A stretch of 8,754 nucleotides of DNA from Candidatus Uhrbacteria bacterium. Lineage in GTDB: Bacteria; Patescibacteriota; Patescibacteriia; 2-12-FULL-60-25. Made by a program: the position numbers and the translations under genes. Positions within the stretch are counted from its first letter, which is position 1. Each line of letters begins with the position of its first letter. Location: positions 1 through 8,754 of the forward strand of contig JAHFIO010000031.1 in the NCBI GenBank assembly GCA_023246325.1, in the 5' to 3' direction. This document shows, in pieces, positions 1 to 6,028 of this stretch. The notes under the pieces are model-generated. The model searched no databases and was not told where the DNA came from. It saw only the letters and a program-made list of their open reading frames with translations.

Positions 1-546
1 TAAATTAGTCAGTGGAATTGTTCCCCAATGCAACCATTCGCGACGTGCAATTTCTGCGCCATTTAAACGACCGGAAACTGCAATTTTTACTCCAAGGGCA
101 CCAGCTTTTTTCACGCGCTCAATTGTTGTTTTTAATACGCGACGAAATGCCATACGTTTTTCCAAATCAGTAATAACTTGCTGACAGACAATCGCAGCTT
201 CTAATGCCGGCTTTGCGACCTCGGTTACATTTAATTGAAAAGCAACTTTCTTTCCTTTATAAAATTCTTTAACAAATTTCTTTTTTAAATCTTCGATACC
301 AGAACCAGAGCGACCAATAACTAAACCGGGCTTTGCTGTTGCTACTGTCACAACTAAAGATCCGCGCGAACGTTCAATAGTTACTTTACTGACAGACGCA
401 TCTTTCAATTCTTTTTTGAAAAAATCTCGAATTCCTAAATCCTGCCGAAGTTGTGTGCGATATGCTGCATCGCGCGCAAACCAACGTGACGGCCAGGTGG
501 TGGTCGTTCCGAGACGAAATGAAGTTGGATGTACTTTATGACCCAT
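1..546 (-). CDS. rpsC: 30S ribosomal protein S3, 3' end missing (window edge)
   Basis: S3 lies at the mRNA entry site of the small subunit. The visible 182 codons begin MGHKVHPTSFRLG, the usual S3 start (MGxKVxPxxFRLG), and run open to the left edge. The C-terminal part is therefore outside the window. A type II KH domain follows, with its GxxG loop seen as GRSG at about residues 77-80 inside KPGLVIGRSGSGIEDL. The C-terminal domain begins near residue 145 (VKIAVSGRLNGAEIARRE). The ATG at 544-546 is 4 nt past the rplV stop (TAA, TTAT, ATG) and has no Shine-Dalgarno sequence. Translation probably depends on ribosomes that have just finished rplV. Identity is certain from sequence and operon position; only the missing end is unknown. 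Confidence 0.97.
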   Translation of the reverse strand, partial: MGHKVHPTSFRLGTTTTWPSRWFARDAAYRTQLRQDLGIRDFFKKELKDASVSKVTIERSRGSLVVTVATAKPGLVIGRSGSGIEDLKKKFVKEFYKGKKVAFQLNVTEVAKPALEAAIVCQQVITDLEKRMAFRRVLKTTIERVKKAGALGVKIAVSGRLNGAEIARREWLHWGTIPLTNL

Positions 547-550
547 ATAA

Positions 551-985
551 TTATTTGGTTTTAGTAGCCTTTTTAATTTTAGATGGCTTAGCTGGTTTTA
601 TTGCTTTGCTTTTTGAACGTTTCAATGCTTTTGCAATTGCTTGGCTACTCGATTCCGCATCATCTAAAATCACATTAATATGTGTCGTGCGTTTTAAAAT
701 AGTTGCTCCACGACCCATGGCCATAGCGCGCGTACGTTTCAAGCTTGGACCACCATCAGCGGTAATAGATTTCACAAATAAATTTGCGCGATCCAATTTA
801 AAATTATGTTCTGCATTTGCGATAGCAGATTGCAATAATTTTAATACGGGACGACCCGCTGCTTGATGAATAAATTTCAAACGAGATTCTGCTTCATTCA
901 CAGACAAGCCGCGAACCGCGTCGATGACGAGTCGTATTTTACGTGGAGCCATTCGAAGATGGCTAAGTGATGCGTGTACTTGCAT
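551..985 (-). CDS. rplV: 50S ribosomal protein L22
   Basis: L22 binds 23S rRNA and sends a beta-hairpin into the peptide exit tunnel. The 144-residue protein starts MQVHASLSHLRMAPRKIRLV, the typical L22 N-terminus. It keeps the hairpin region near residues 75-105, including GPSLKRTRAMAMGRGATILKR with the conserved R.R..GR.. pattern, followed by THINVILDD. The core of the family is about 110 residues. Here roughly 30 extra residues form a Lys/Ser/Ala-rich tail (KSKSKAIKPAKPSKIKKATKTK region) that is probably disordered and rRNA-binding. The start is 3 nt after the rpsS stop and has no Shine-Dalgarno site. The gene sits between rpsS and rpsC, as in the standard S10 operon. Confidence 0.97.
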   Translation of the reverse strand: MQVHASLSHLRMAPRKIRLVIDAVRGLSVNEAESRLKFIHQAAGRPVLKLLQSAIANAEHNFKLDRANLFVKSITADGGPSLKRTRAMAMGRGATILKRTTHINVILDDAESSSQAIAKALKRSKSKAIKPAKPSKIKKATKTK

Positions 986-988
986 ATA

Positions 989-1309
989 TTATTTTTTTGC
1001 TGCAGGAGCCTTAGCTGCTGGTTCAGCTGCTGCGGCTTCATTTGCTTTTTGAATTTTTCCTCCATGTCGAACAAATTTTCGTGTGAGTGAAAATTCACCA
1101 AGTTTATGTCCAACCATATCTTCAACAATCACAACAGGAATGTGAATTTTTCCATTATGTACGCCGAAAATAAATCCCACCATTTCTGGAGTGATGGTAG
1201 ATGAACGTGCCCATGTTTTCACTATGGATTTATCGCCAGCTTTTAACTTAGCAACTTTTTCCATGAGACGTGGATCCGTATATTGGCCTTTTTTTATACT
1301 TCGTGACAT
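989..1309 (-). CDS. rpsS: 30S ribosomal protein S19
   Basis: S19 is in the head of the 30S subunit, in contact with S13 and the A-site finger. I place the start at the ATG at 1307-1309, giving 106 residues beginning MSRSIKKGQYTDPRL. A longer reading from 1342 would overlap the end of rplB and add eleven residues not typical of S19. Family hallmarks are KTWARSSTITPEMVGF (about residues 31-46), HNGKIHIPV and VGHKLGEFSLTRKF. The C-terminus carries an unusual Ala/Lys-rich tail (EAAAAEPAAKAPAAKK). The start follows the rplB stop by 4 nt with the same TAA-TTAT-ATG arrangement seen at rpsC and no Shine-Dalgarno motif. Confidence 0.96.
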   Translation of the reverse strand: MSRSIKKGQYTDPRLMEKVAKLKAGDKSIVKTWARSSTITPEMVGFIFGVHNGKIHIPVVIVEDMVGHKLGEFSLTRKFVRHGGKIQKANEAAAAEPAAKAPAAKK

Positions 1310-1313
1310 ATAA

Positions 1314-2153
1314 TTATTTGGATTTGTTGCGACGATCAACAATTAATTTTGTTGATGGATTATTTTTTCGACGCGTCTTCACACCTAATGCATGTTTACC
1401 CCATTTGGTTTTTGCATATTTCATACCAATTGGATGTTTACCTTCACCTCCACCATGCGGGTGATCAACTGGATTCATTGCTTTTCCACGTACCGTTGGT
1501 TTAATTCCGCGTAAGCGCATGCGCCCCGCTTTTCCATAACGTACCAAATGATAATCAGGATTCGACACTGAGCCTAAAGTTGCCATGCAAGATTTAGGAA
1601 CATTACGAACTTCGCGCGATGGTAAACGTAAAGTGGCAAAACCACCTTCAAGAGCAATAAGCTGGATAACTGATCCTGCCCCATGACCAAGTTGACCACC
1701 TTTATCTGGTTGGAATTCAACGGAATGCACATTCATACCTACAGGAATTTTTTCTAAAGGCAATCGATTTCCAATTTTAATTTCTGCTTCCTTTTTGCTT
1801 GATACAACCACATCACCAACTTTTAATCCATCCGGTGTAAGCATATAGCGCTTTTCACCATCTTTGTAATTCAATAATGAAAGACGTGCGCCACGATTTG
1901 GATCATATTCAATTGTAGCAACAGTTGCAGGGATATCAAATTTGTCACGTTTAAAATCAACAGTGCGCAAATATTTTTTTACCCCACCACCATGATGACG
2001 AACTGTAATTTTTCCTTGATTATTACGACCACCTTTTTCTTTGCTTATTGTGATCAAAGATTTTTCAGGATCATTTGTCGTGATATCAGAAAAATCTTGC
2101 ACACTTGAGAAGCGGCGGCCTTTTGTAACTGGGCGATATAATTTAATAGGCAT
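1314..2153 (-). CDS. rplB: 50S ribosomal protein L2
   Basis: L2 is a primary 23S rRNA binder needed for subunit association and for the peptidyl-transferase centre. The 279-residue product has normal length. It begins MPIKLYRPVTKGRRFSS and contains GRNNQGKITVRHHGGGVKK (about residues 41-60), the SH3-like RNA-binding core, and the near-invariant NPVDHPHGGGEGKHPIG segment whose HPHGGGEG is at about residues 231-238. The first His of that motif corresponds to the functionally important His of Escherichia coli L2. The gene starts 4 nt after the rplW stop (TAA-ATAT-ATG) without a Shine-Dalgarno site. Nothing is truncated or out of place. Confidence 0.98.
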   Translation of the reverse strand: MPIKLYRPVTKGRRFSSVQDFSDITTNDPEKSLITISKEKGGRNNQGKITVRHHGGGVKKYLRTVDFKRDKFDIPATVATIEYDPNRGARLSLLNYKDGEKRYMLTPDGLKVGDVVVSSKKEAEIKIGNRLPLEKIPVGMNVHSVEFQPDKGGQLGHGAGSVIQLIALEGGFATLRLPSREVRNVPKSCMATLGSVSNPDYHLVRYGKAGRMRLRGIKPTVRGKAMNPVDHPHGGGEGKHPIGMKYAKTKWGKHALGVKTRRKNNPSTKLIVDRRNKSK

Positions 2154-2157
2154 ATAT

Positions 2158-2568
2158 TTATACGTTATCGTACAATTCTATTTTTTCACCCATCTTCAAA
2201 GTGACCAAGGCTTTCTTCCAATCACTGCGCACGCCTTCAATACGTCCGCGACGGACTACTTTTCCTTTGCCACGAATAATATTTACGCGTGAAACATGTA
2301 CGGAATAGATGGATTCAACAGCTTTGCATACTTCATTTTTTGTGGCTTTTAACGGCACGTCAAATACATATGTTCCTTTTTGCGAAAGCATAGCTGCTTT
2401 TTCAGAAACATGTGGTGACTTTAAAACTAAAGGCGCATTCATTGCAGATGCTTTTTTCTGTACGTCAGATTTCAGAACAACTGGTTTCAACACAGCGTCT
2501 GATCCTGCCGACTTCTTTTTTGCTGTCGGTTTTTTTTCTTTTGTTACTTTTTTAGAAAATAATGACAT
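2158..2568 (-). CDS. rplW: 50S ribosomal protein L23 with N-terminal basic extension
   Basis: L23 sits at the exit of the peptide tunnel and docks trigger factor and SRP. The start chosen is the ATG at 2566-2568 (MSLFSKKVTKEKK), 4 nt past the rplD stop. A longer reading from 2649 would run about 25 residues into rplD. The protein is 136 residues, against about 95-100 for typical L23. The family core begins near residue 44 (APLVLKSPHVSEKAAML) and continues through YVFDVPLKATKNEVCKAVE and VNIIRGKGKVVRRGR. The first ~42 residues are Lys/Ala/Ser-rich, low in complexity and probably disordered. Identity is secure. Any role for the extension at the tunnel exit is speculation. Confidence 0.95.
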   Translation of the reverse strand: MSLFSKKVTKEKKPTAKKKSAGSDAVLKPVVLKSDVQKKASAMNAPLVLKSPHVSEKAAMLSQKGTYVFDVPLKATKNEVCKAVESIYSVHVSRVNIIRGKGKVVRRGRIEGVRSDWKKALVTLKMGEKIELYDNV

Positions 2569-2572
2569 ATAT

Positions 2573-3205
2573 TTATGCTTTACCGTATAAGGATTCAAAT
2601 GCAGAAACCGTATCTGACCAAAATACGAGTGTATTATATGCAAGAACATCTTCTAAGTTCATTGAATTTACCGTAACAAGTTTTATATTTTGCAAATTAC
2701 GCACCATACGCAATAAATCAGGATTTGATTTTGAAACAACGGCCAAAGCTTTGCGATGTACGGGCAATGCTTTGAACAAATTTACGGCAAATTTTGTTTT
2801 TACTGCTTCTGGCTTGAAACCTTCTAATGCAAACATATTATTGTTTGTTACTTTATCACTCAAAGCCATAAATAATGCTTTTTGTTTTGCTTTTCGATTT
2901 ACTTTTACCGAGAAATTTTTATCAGATTTAGGACCAAATGCTTGACCTCCACCAACCCATTGTGGTGAACGAATGGAACCCTGACGTGCACGACCTGTGC
3001 CCTTTTGTTTCCATGGTTTTTTTCCTCCACCTTGCACATCGCCGCGGCTTTTAACATTTGCAATTGGATGGCGTGCATTGGCTTGTTGCGCAACTAAAAC
3101 TTCGTGCACAAAGGCAGGATTCACTTTCACACCAAAAAACTTTGGATTCAATTCAATGGATCCTGTTTCTGTGCCTGTTTGATTGTATTGTTTAATAGAA
3201 GGCAT
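2573..3205 (-). CDS. rplD: 50S ribosomal protein L4
   Basis: L4 folds onto 23S rRNA and its long loop lines the exit tunnel. In E. coli it also represses its own operon by binding the S10 leader. The start used is the ATG at 3203-3205 (MPSIKQYNQTGTETG), giving 210 residues; the longer reading from 3304 overlaps rplC and is unlikely. The extended loop is evident as NVKSRGDVQGGGKKPWKQKG, then TGRARQGSIRSPQWVGGG (about residues 49-86), the L4 signature. Only one base separates this start from the rplC stop (TAA-T-ATG), which points to strict translational coupling. An L4-type autoregulation target could exist in the structured gap upstream of rplC, but that is inference. Confidence 0.97.
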   Translation of the reverse strand: MPSIKQYNQTGTETGSIELNPKFFGVKVNPAFVHEVLVAQQANARHPIANVKSRGDVQGGGKKPWKQKGTGRARQGSIRSPQWVGGGQAFGPKSDKNFSVKVNRKAKQKALFMALSDKVTNNNMFALEGFKPEAVKTKFAVNLFKALPVHRKALAVVSKSNPDLLRMVRNLQNIKLVTVNSMNLEDVLAYNTLVFWSDTVSAFESLYGKA

Positions 3206-3206
3206 A

Positions 3207-3830
3207 TTATTGTTTGAGTACAGTACGAATTTCAATGACAGAATTTCGTGCGCCTGGAACCGCGCCTTTGACAGCGATAATTCCATTGTCACGAACTTCA
3301 ACAACTTCTAAATTTTGTACAGTAACAGTTTCATCTCCCATGCGACCTGCCATGCGACGTCCTTTAAGCACATGCTGAACTCCACCAGCACCGATGGAAC
3401 CTGGCATACGCTCTTGATCTTTATGACCATGCGATGTTGGATGGCCATGAAAATGATGGCGACGTACAACACCTTGAAACCCTTTTCCTTTTGAAGTACC
3501 TGTCACATTTATTTTATCGCCGGATGCAAATACAGTTGCCTCTAAAGCATCACCGCGCTTATATGCATCAGTTTTTTCTACGCGAAATTCGCGTAGAATT
3601 TGTGACATAGCCCCAGGCATTGAGAGACCTTTTAAATGACCTTTTTCTGATTGGGTTAAATTTTTTGAAATACCCATACCAACTTGTACAGCTGTATATC
3701 CATCAGTATCTTCAGTTTTCACTTGAGTGATAATACAAGGACCCGCTTGTACAAGCGTAACAGGAACAACCGTTCCGTCTGGACGGAACACTTGAGACAT
3801 TTCAAGTTTTTTAGCAATAATGAATTTCAT
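3207..3830 (-). CDS. rplC: 50S ribosomal protein L3
   Basis: L3 is one of the first proteins to bind 23S rRNA during 50S assembly and reaches to the peptidyl-transferase centre. The 207-residue product begins MKFIIAKKLEMSQVFRPDGT. It carries GTSKGKGFQGVVRRHHFHGH (about residues 111-130) and ERMPGSIGAGGVQHVLKGRRMAGRMG (about 140-165), the hallmark loop. Where E. coli has the Gln methylated by PrmB (GSIGQ), this protein has Ala-148, so that modification is not expected. Unlike the downstream genes, it does not start behind a stop codon. A 392-nt non-coding region separates it from rpsJ, and the ATG has no Shine-Dalgarno site within the last 12 nt. Confidence 0.97.
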   Translation of the reverse strand: MKFIIAKKLEMSQVFRPDGTVVPVTLVQAGPCIITQVKTEDTDGYTAVQVGMGISKNLTQSEKGHLKGLSMPGAMSQILREFRVEKTDAYKRGDALEATVFASGDKINVTGTSKGKGFQGVVRRHHFHGHPTSHGHKDQERMPGSIGAGGVQHVLKGRRMAGRMGDETVTVQNLEVVEVRDNGIIAVKGAVPGARNSVIEIRTVLKQ

Positions 3831-3852
3831 AGAGAAGTATTGGCCTGACTGA

Positions 3853-3918
3853 GAACAGAAAAGGCCAGTGGACGAATTTGATCAGACACCAAGGTGACTC
3901 AAATTCGTCCACTGGCCT
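3853..3918 (-). terminator. Perfect 20-bp hairpin with T-rich tail before rplC (terminator/attenuator)
   Basis: The arms 3862-3881 and 3899-3918 are perfectly complementary over 20 bp and flank a 17-nt loop (3882-3898) that can itself form a short CAC/GTG stem. Read on the minus strand, the GC-rich base of the stem (AGGCC/GGCCT) is followed by TTTTCTGTT. This fits an intrinsic terminator or attenuator about 30 nt before the rplC start. Read on the plus strand there is no T tract. A third AGGCCA-type segment at 3841-3846 could pair with the descending arm as a weak alternative hairpin. Since seven ribosomal genes lie downstream, complete termination is unlikely. Attenuation, or a processing site, is the better guess. 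Confidence 0.6.
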
Positions 3919-4090
3919 CTCTGCGATCGAAAGGCTATAAAATTGTTATGTTTCCTCCACATATAATCGGTGTTCCAAGGAGGTTATGCTGTACTCACGC
4001 ATCGCGGCGTGGATTATTCATCAAAAGGATGAAAGCAACTTACTCCGTGTTGATTATTGTGTAGGGTTCAGACTAATAATTACTACATTG

Positions 4091-4214
4091 ACGAACATTT
4101 TACAACGATGAGATGCCGAATGCTGGAGGGCAAACATCCCGCAGGCGTACTTTTTGTGTACGCCGAGGAAATGATTGACCGAAGCATCGGCAGATCGCGT
4201 TGTAAAAGGTTCGT
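4091..4214. repeat. Imperfect long inverted repeat forming a nested stem-loop
   Basis: Arms 4091-4124 and 4183-4214 are complementary in three blocks. ACGAAC pairs with GTTCGT. After one mismatch, TTTTACAACG pairs with CGTTGTAAAA. After an internal loop of about 5-6 nt, TGCCGAATGCT pairs with AGCATCGGCA with one bulged base. The 58-nt top contains a perfect 7-bp hairpin, GGCGTAC/GTACGCC (4144-4150 with 4158-4164). The element begins 8 nt after the rpsJ stop. No T tract follows on either strand, so it is not an ordinary terminator. It could be a structured RNA domain or a palindromic mobile element. Confidence 0.6.
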
Positions 4215-4222
4215 TTTAAAAG

Positions 4223-4540
4223 CTACATTTTGATTTCCACATCCACACCAGCCGGCAAATTGAGTGAAGTCAATGACTCGATTGTTTTTGCATTCGGGTC
4301 AAGGATATCAACGATTCGTTTATGAATTCGCATTTCGAATTGCTCGCGAGCATTTTTATGTACAAAGGTTGAACGATTAACGGTCCACTTTTTCTTTTCT
4401 GTTGGAAGTGGAACTGGACCTACCACCTTAGCGCCAGTGCGTTCTGCGGTGTCGATAATTGTTCTTGTTGAGAGATCAATCATCTTATGATCGTAGGCGC
4501 GGATTTTTATCCTGACGCGTGATGAGGTAGAGTCTTTCAT
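4223..4540 (-). CDS. rpsJ: 30S ribosomal protein S10
   Basis: S10 is in the 30S head and also serves as NusE in transcription antitermination. The 105-residue protein has normal length. It contains VRIKIRAYDHKMIDLSTRTI (about residues 9-28), KVVGPVPLPTEKKKWTV and the HKNAREQFEMRIHKR motif near residues 61-75, followed by PNAKTIESLTSLNLPAGVDVEIKM. It ends in TAG, whereas the neighbouring ribosomal genes and tuf end in TAA. The start is 21 nt downstream of tuf, close enough for cotranscription, with no clear Shine-Dalgarno sequence. The stop is followed by the unusual 392-nt structured gap instead of rplC directly. Confidence 0.97.
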   Translation of the reverse strand: MKDSTSSRVRIKIRAYDHKMIDLSTRTIIDTAERTGAKVVGPVPLPTEKKKWTVNRSTFVHKNAREQFEMRIHKRIVDILDPNAKTIESLTSLNLPAGVDVEIKM

Positions 4541-4561
4541 ATTTATGAATTATCTTCCATA

Positions 4562-5752
4562 TTATTTAACTATTTTTGTTACAACTCCTGCACCAACGGT
4601 GCGACCACCTTCACGAATTGCAAAGCGCATTTTTTCTTCCAAAGCAACTGGAGCAATCAAAACAATTTTCATTGCAACTGTATCTCCTGGATTTGCCATA
4701 GCAACACCTTCACCTAAAGTAATTTCACCTGTAACATCCGTTGTTCGAATATAAAATTGTGGTTTATATCCTGTAACAAATGGTTTGTGACGACCACCTT
4801 CTTCTTTAGAAAGAGTATACACTTCTGCTTCAAATTCTGTATGAGGTTTAATGGATCCTGGTTTACATAAAACCATACCGCGTTCAACTGCTTCTTTTTT
4901 AACACCACGAAGTAGCAAACCAGCATTGTCACCTGCGCGACCTTCTTGCAATTGTTTATTGAACATTTCAATACCTGTAACAACGGTTTTTTGACTTTCT
5001 GTAAAACCAACAATTTCAATTTCTTCGTTAATTTTAACCTGTCCACGTTCGACACGACCTGTAACAACAGTTCCACGACCTTCAATAGAAAAGACGTCTT
5101 CAACTGGCATTAAGAAAGGTTTATCGAGATCGCGAACAGGCTCTGGAATAAAATCATCCAATTGTTGTACGAGGTCTAAAACTGGCTTGGAAGCTGCATC
5201 ATCACCTGGATTTTGCAATGCTTTCAAGGCAGATCCTCGGATAACTGGAGTTGTATCGCCTGGATATTCGTATTTTGTAAGTAAATCGCGAATTTCTTGT
5301 TCAACAAGATCAATCATTTCCGCATCATCAACCATATCGCACTTATTTAAGAAAACAACAATTGAAGGCACACCAACCTGACGAGCAAGCAAAATATGCT
5401 CACGAGTTTGAGGCATTGGACCATCAGTAGCCGAAACCACCAAAATTGCACCATCCATTTGAGCGGCACCCGTAATCATATTCTTAATATAATCAGCGTG
5501 ACCTGGACAATCAACGTGTGCGTAGTGACGTTTTGCAGATTCATACTCAGTATGAGCTGTTGCAATAGTAATACCACGAGTACGTGACTCTGGAGCCTTA
5601 TCTAAATCTGCGATACCTTTGGCTTGCGCCTTTTGGCCATGCGCAGCCAACACCGAAAGGATTGCGGCGGTGAGAGTTGTTTTGCCGTGGTCAACGTGGC
5701 CGATTGTACCTACATTGACGTGTGGCTTTGAGCGATCAAAGACGTCTGCCAT
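4562..5752 (-). CDS. tuf: Elongation factor Tu
   Basis: EF-Tu delivers aminoacyl-tRNA to the ribosomal A site using GTP. The 396-residue product is full length and has all G motifs: GHVDHGKT (18-25), the switch I segment RGITIATAHTEY (59-70), DCPGH (81-85), NKCD (136-139) and the SAL base-binding motif (174-176). Domains 2 and 3 follow, with VEDVFSIEGRGTVVTGRVERG, GDNAGLLLRG and the terminal MRFAIREGGRTVGAGVVTKI. It leads the minus-strand block and lies directly upstream of rpsJ. fusA, rpsG and rpsL are not upstream; a divergent spacer is found instead, so the classical str operon is broken here. A promoter-like sequence at 5784-5812 fits tuf as first gene of the transcript. Confidence 0.98.
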   Translation of the reverse strand: MADVFDRSKPHVNVGTIGHVDHGKTTLTAAILSVLAAHGQKAQAKGIADLDKAPESRTRGITIATAHTEYESAKRHYAHVDCPGHADYIKNMITGAAQMDGAILVVSATDGPMPQTREHILLARQVGVPSIVVFLNKCDMVDDAEMIDLVEQEIRDLLTKYEYPGDTTPVIRGSALKALQNPGDDAASKPVLDLVQQLDDFIPEPVRDLDKPFLMPVEDVFSIEGRGTVVTGRVERGQVKINEEIEIVGFTESQKTVVTGIEMFNKQLQEGRAGDNAGLLLRGVKKEAVERGMVLCKPGSIKPHTEFEAEVYTLSKEEGGRHKPFVTGYKPQFYIRTTDVTGEITLGEGVAMANPGDTVAMKIVLIAPVALEEKMRFAIREGGRTVGAGVVTKIVK

Positions 5753-5783
5753 AGAAATATGGGTTAAGTATTAAAGTGGGATG

Positions 5784-5812
5784 AGCATAGCAGAGTGCGA
5801 AAAATAATGCAA
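5784..5812 (-). promoter_or_regulatory. Sigma-70-like promoter of the tuf-S10 transcript
   Basis: On the minus strand a -35-like TTGCAT (5807-5812) is separated by 17 nt from a -10-like TATGCT (5784-5789). Transcription would start near 5777 and leave a leader of about 25 nt before the tuf ATG. The matches to consensus are partial (3/6 and 4/6), but spacing and position are ideal and no better candidate is near. This is inferred from sequence only. Confidence 0.5.
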
Positions 5813-5823
5813 GTGCCTAGTAT

Positions 5824-5943
5824 GAAGTCTTTAAAATTGCAAACTACTCGTGTTTCGCTACGTCATATGTTCACCGTACCAACAAGTACGTCTCACATAT
5901 TCCTTGCTCCAACACTGCGTATTTCATCAATTTTAAAGACTTC
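5824..5943. repeat. 120-bp palindromic element with perfect 16-bp inverted ends
   Basis: The ends 5824-5839 and 5928-5943 are a perfect 16-bp inverted repeat (GAAGTCTTTAAAATTG and its complement) around 88 nt. Further stems nest inside: GTGTT with AACAC (5850-5854, 5911-5915), ATATGT with ACATAT (5865-5870, 5895-5900) and CGTAC with GTACG around a 6-nt loop (5875-5879, 5886-5890). The element lies just upstream of the tuf promoter. I see no target-site duplication. Neither strand shows a terminator-type T tract. It may be a dispersed palindromic repeat, a structured RNA or a regulatory site. The minus strand has an 18-codon reading frame (5871-5927), too short to call. Confidence 0.6.
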
Positions 5944-5986
5944 TCCAATTAATTAATATTTTAATACGGCAGGAATCAACAAGGCA

Positions 5987-6028
5987 TTGACAAATATCCT
6001 CTATCTGCTAAGGTATATTTACGAGGTG
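5987..6028 (+). promoter_or_regulatory. Promoter and ribosome binding site of the small membrane protein gene
   Basis: A consensus -35 TTGACA (5987-5992) is followed after 16 nt by TAAGGT (6009-6014), preceded by an extended -10 TG at 6006-6007. Transcription would start near 6021. The leader of about 12 nt contains GAGGTG (6023-6028), 4 nt (6 nt counted from GAGG) before the ATG at 6033. This is the only clear Shine-Dalgarno sequence in the window, and it fixes the start over the alternative overlapping frame that begins at the TTG of the -35 box. Confidence 0.55.

Larger units (their letters stand above)
3831..4222 (-). other. Structured non-coding gap between rpsJ and rplC (candidate leader/attenuator or ncRNA)
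   Basis: This 392-nt interval has no convincing protein gene. It contains at least five inverted repeats. In transcript order (minus strand) these are a nested stem-loop at 4091-4214, a 6-bp hairpin at 4017-4033, a 5-bp hairpin at 3996-4011, a CCTCC/GGAGG pair at 3979-3983 with 3954-3958, and a perfect 20-bp hairpin at 3862-3918 followed by a T-rich tract. The density of paired elements suggests a folded RNA. Its position just before rplC suggests control of the downstream ribosomal genes. I looked for tRNA, tmRNA, SRP RNA, RNase P RNA and T-box hallmarks and found none. That a structure is present is well supported; its function is inferred. Confidence 0.55.

Noticed and set aside
453..866. 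Long plus-strand open frame opposite rplV and rpsC
   Set aside because: Shadow of the ribosomal genes: no homology, no start signals, and the opposite strand is clearly coding.
3986..4111. A 41-codon plus-strand reading frame (MLYSRIAAWII...) behind AAGGAGG
   Set aside because: The purine run is only 2 nt from the ATG, too close for a Shine-Dalgarno site. The peptide resembles nothing I know, and its end lies in the stem of the 4091-4214 inverted repeat. Better explained as part of the structured region.
4144..4164. GGCGTAC/GTACGCC hairpin as the terminator of tuf-rpsJ
   Set aside because: On the minus strand it is followed by a GC-rich stretch rather than T residues, and it sits inside a larger stem.
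3831..4222. tRNA, tmRNA, RNase P RNA, SRP RNA or T-box leader in the rpsJ-rplC gap
   Set aside because: GAGGAAA-like words occur on both strands, but the other conserved blocks of RNase P are missing or in the wrong order. There is no T-arm, no SRP core loop and no T-box motif.
5871..5927. An 18-codon minus-strand frame (MKYAVLEQGICETYLLVR) inside the 120-bp palindromic element
   Set aside because: Very short, without a ribosome binding site, and fully inside the inverted repeats.
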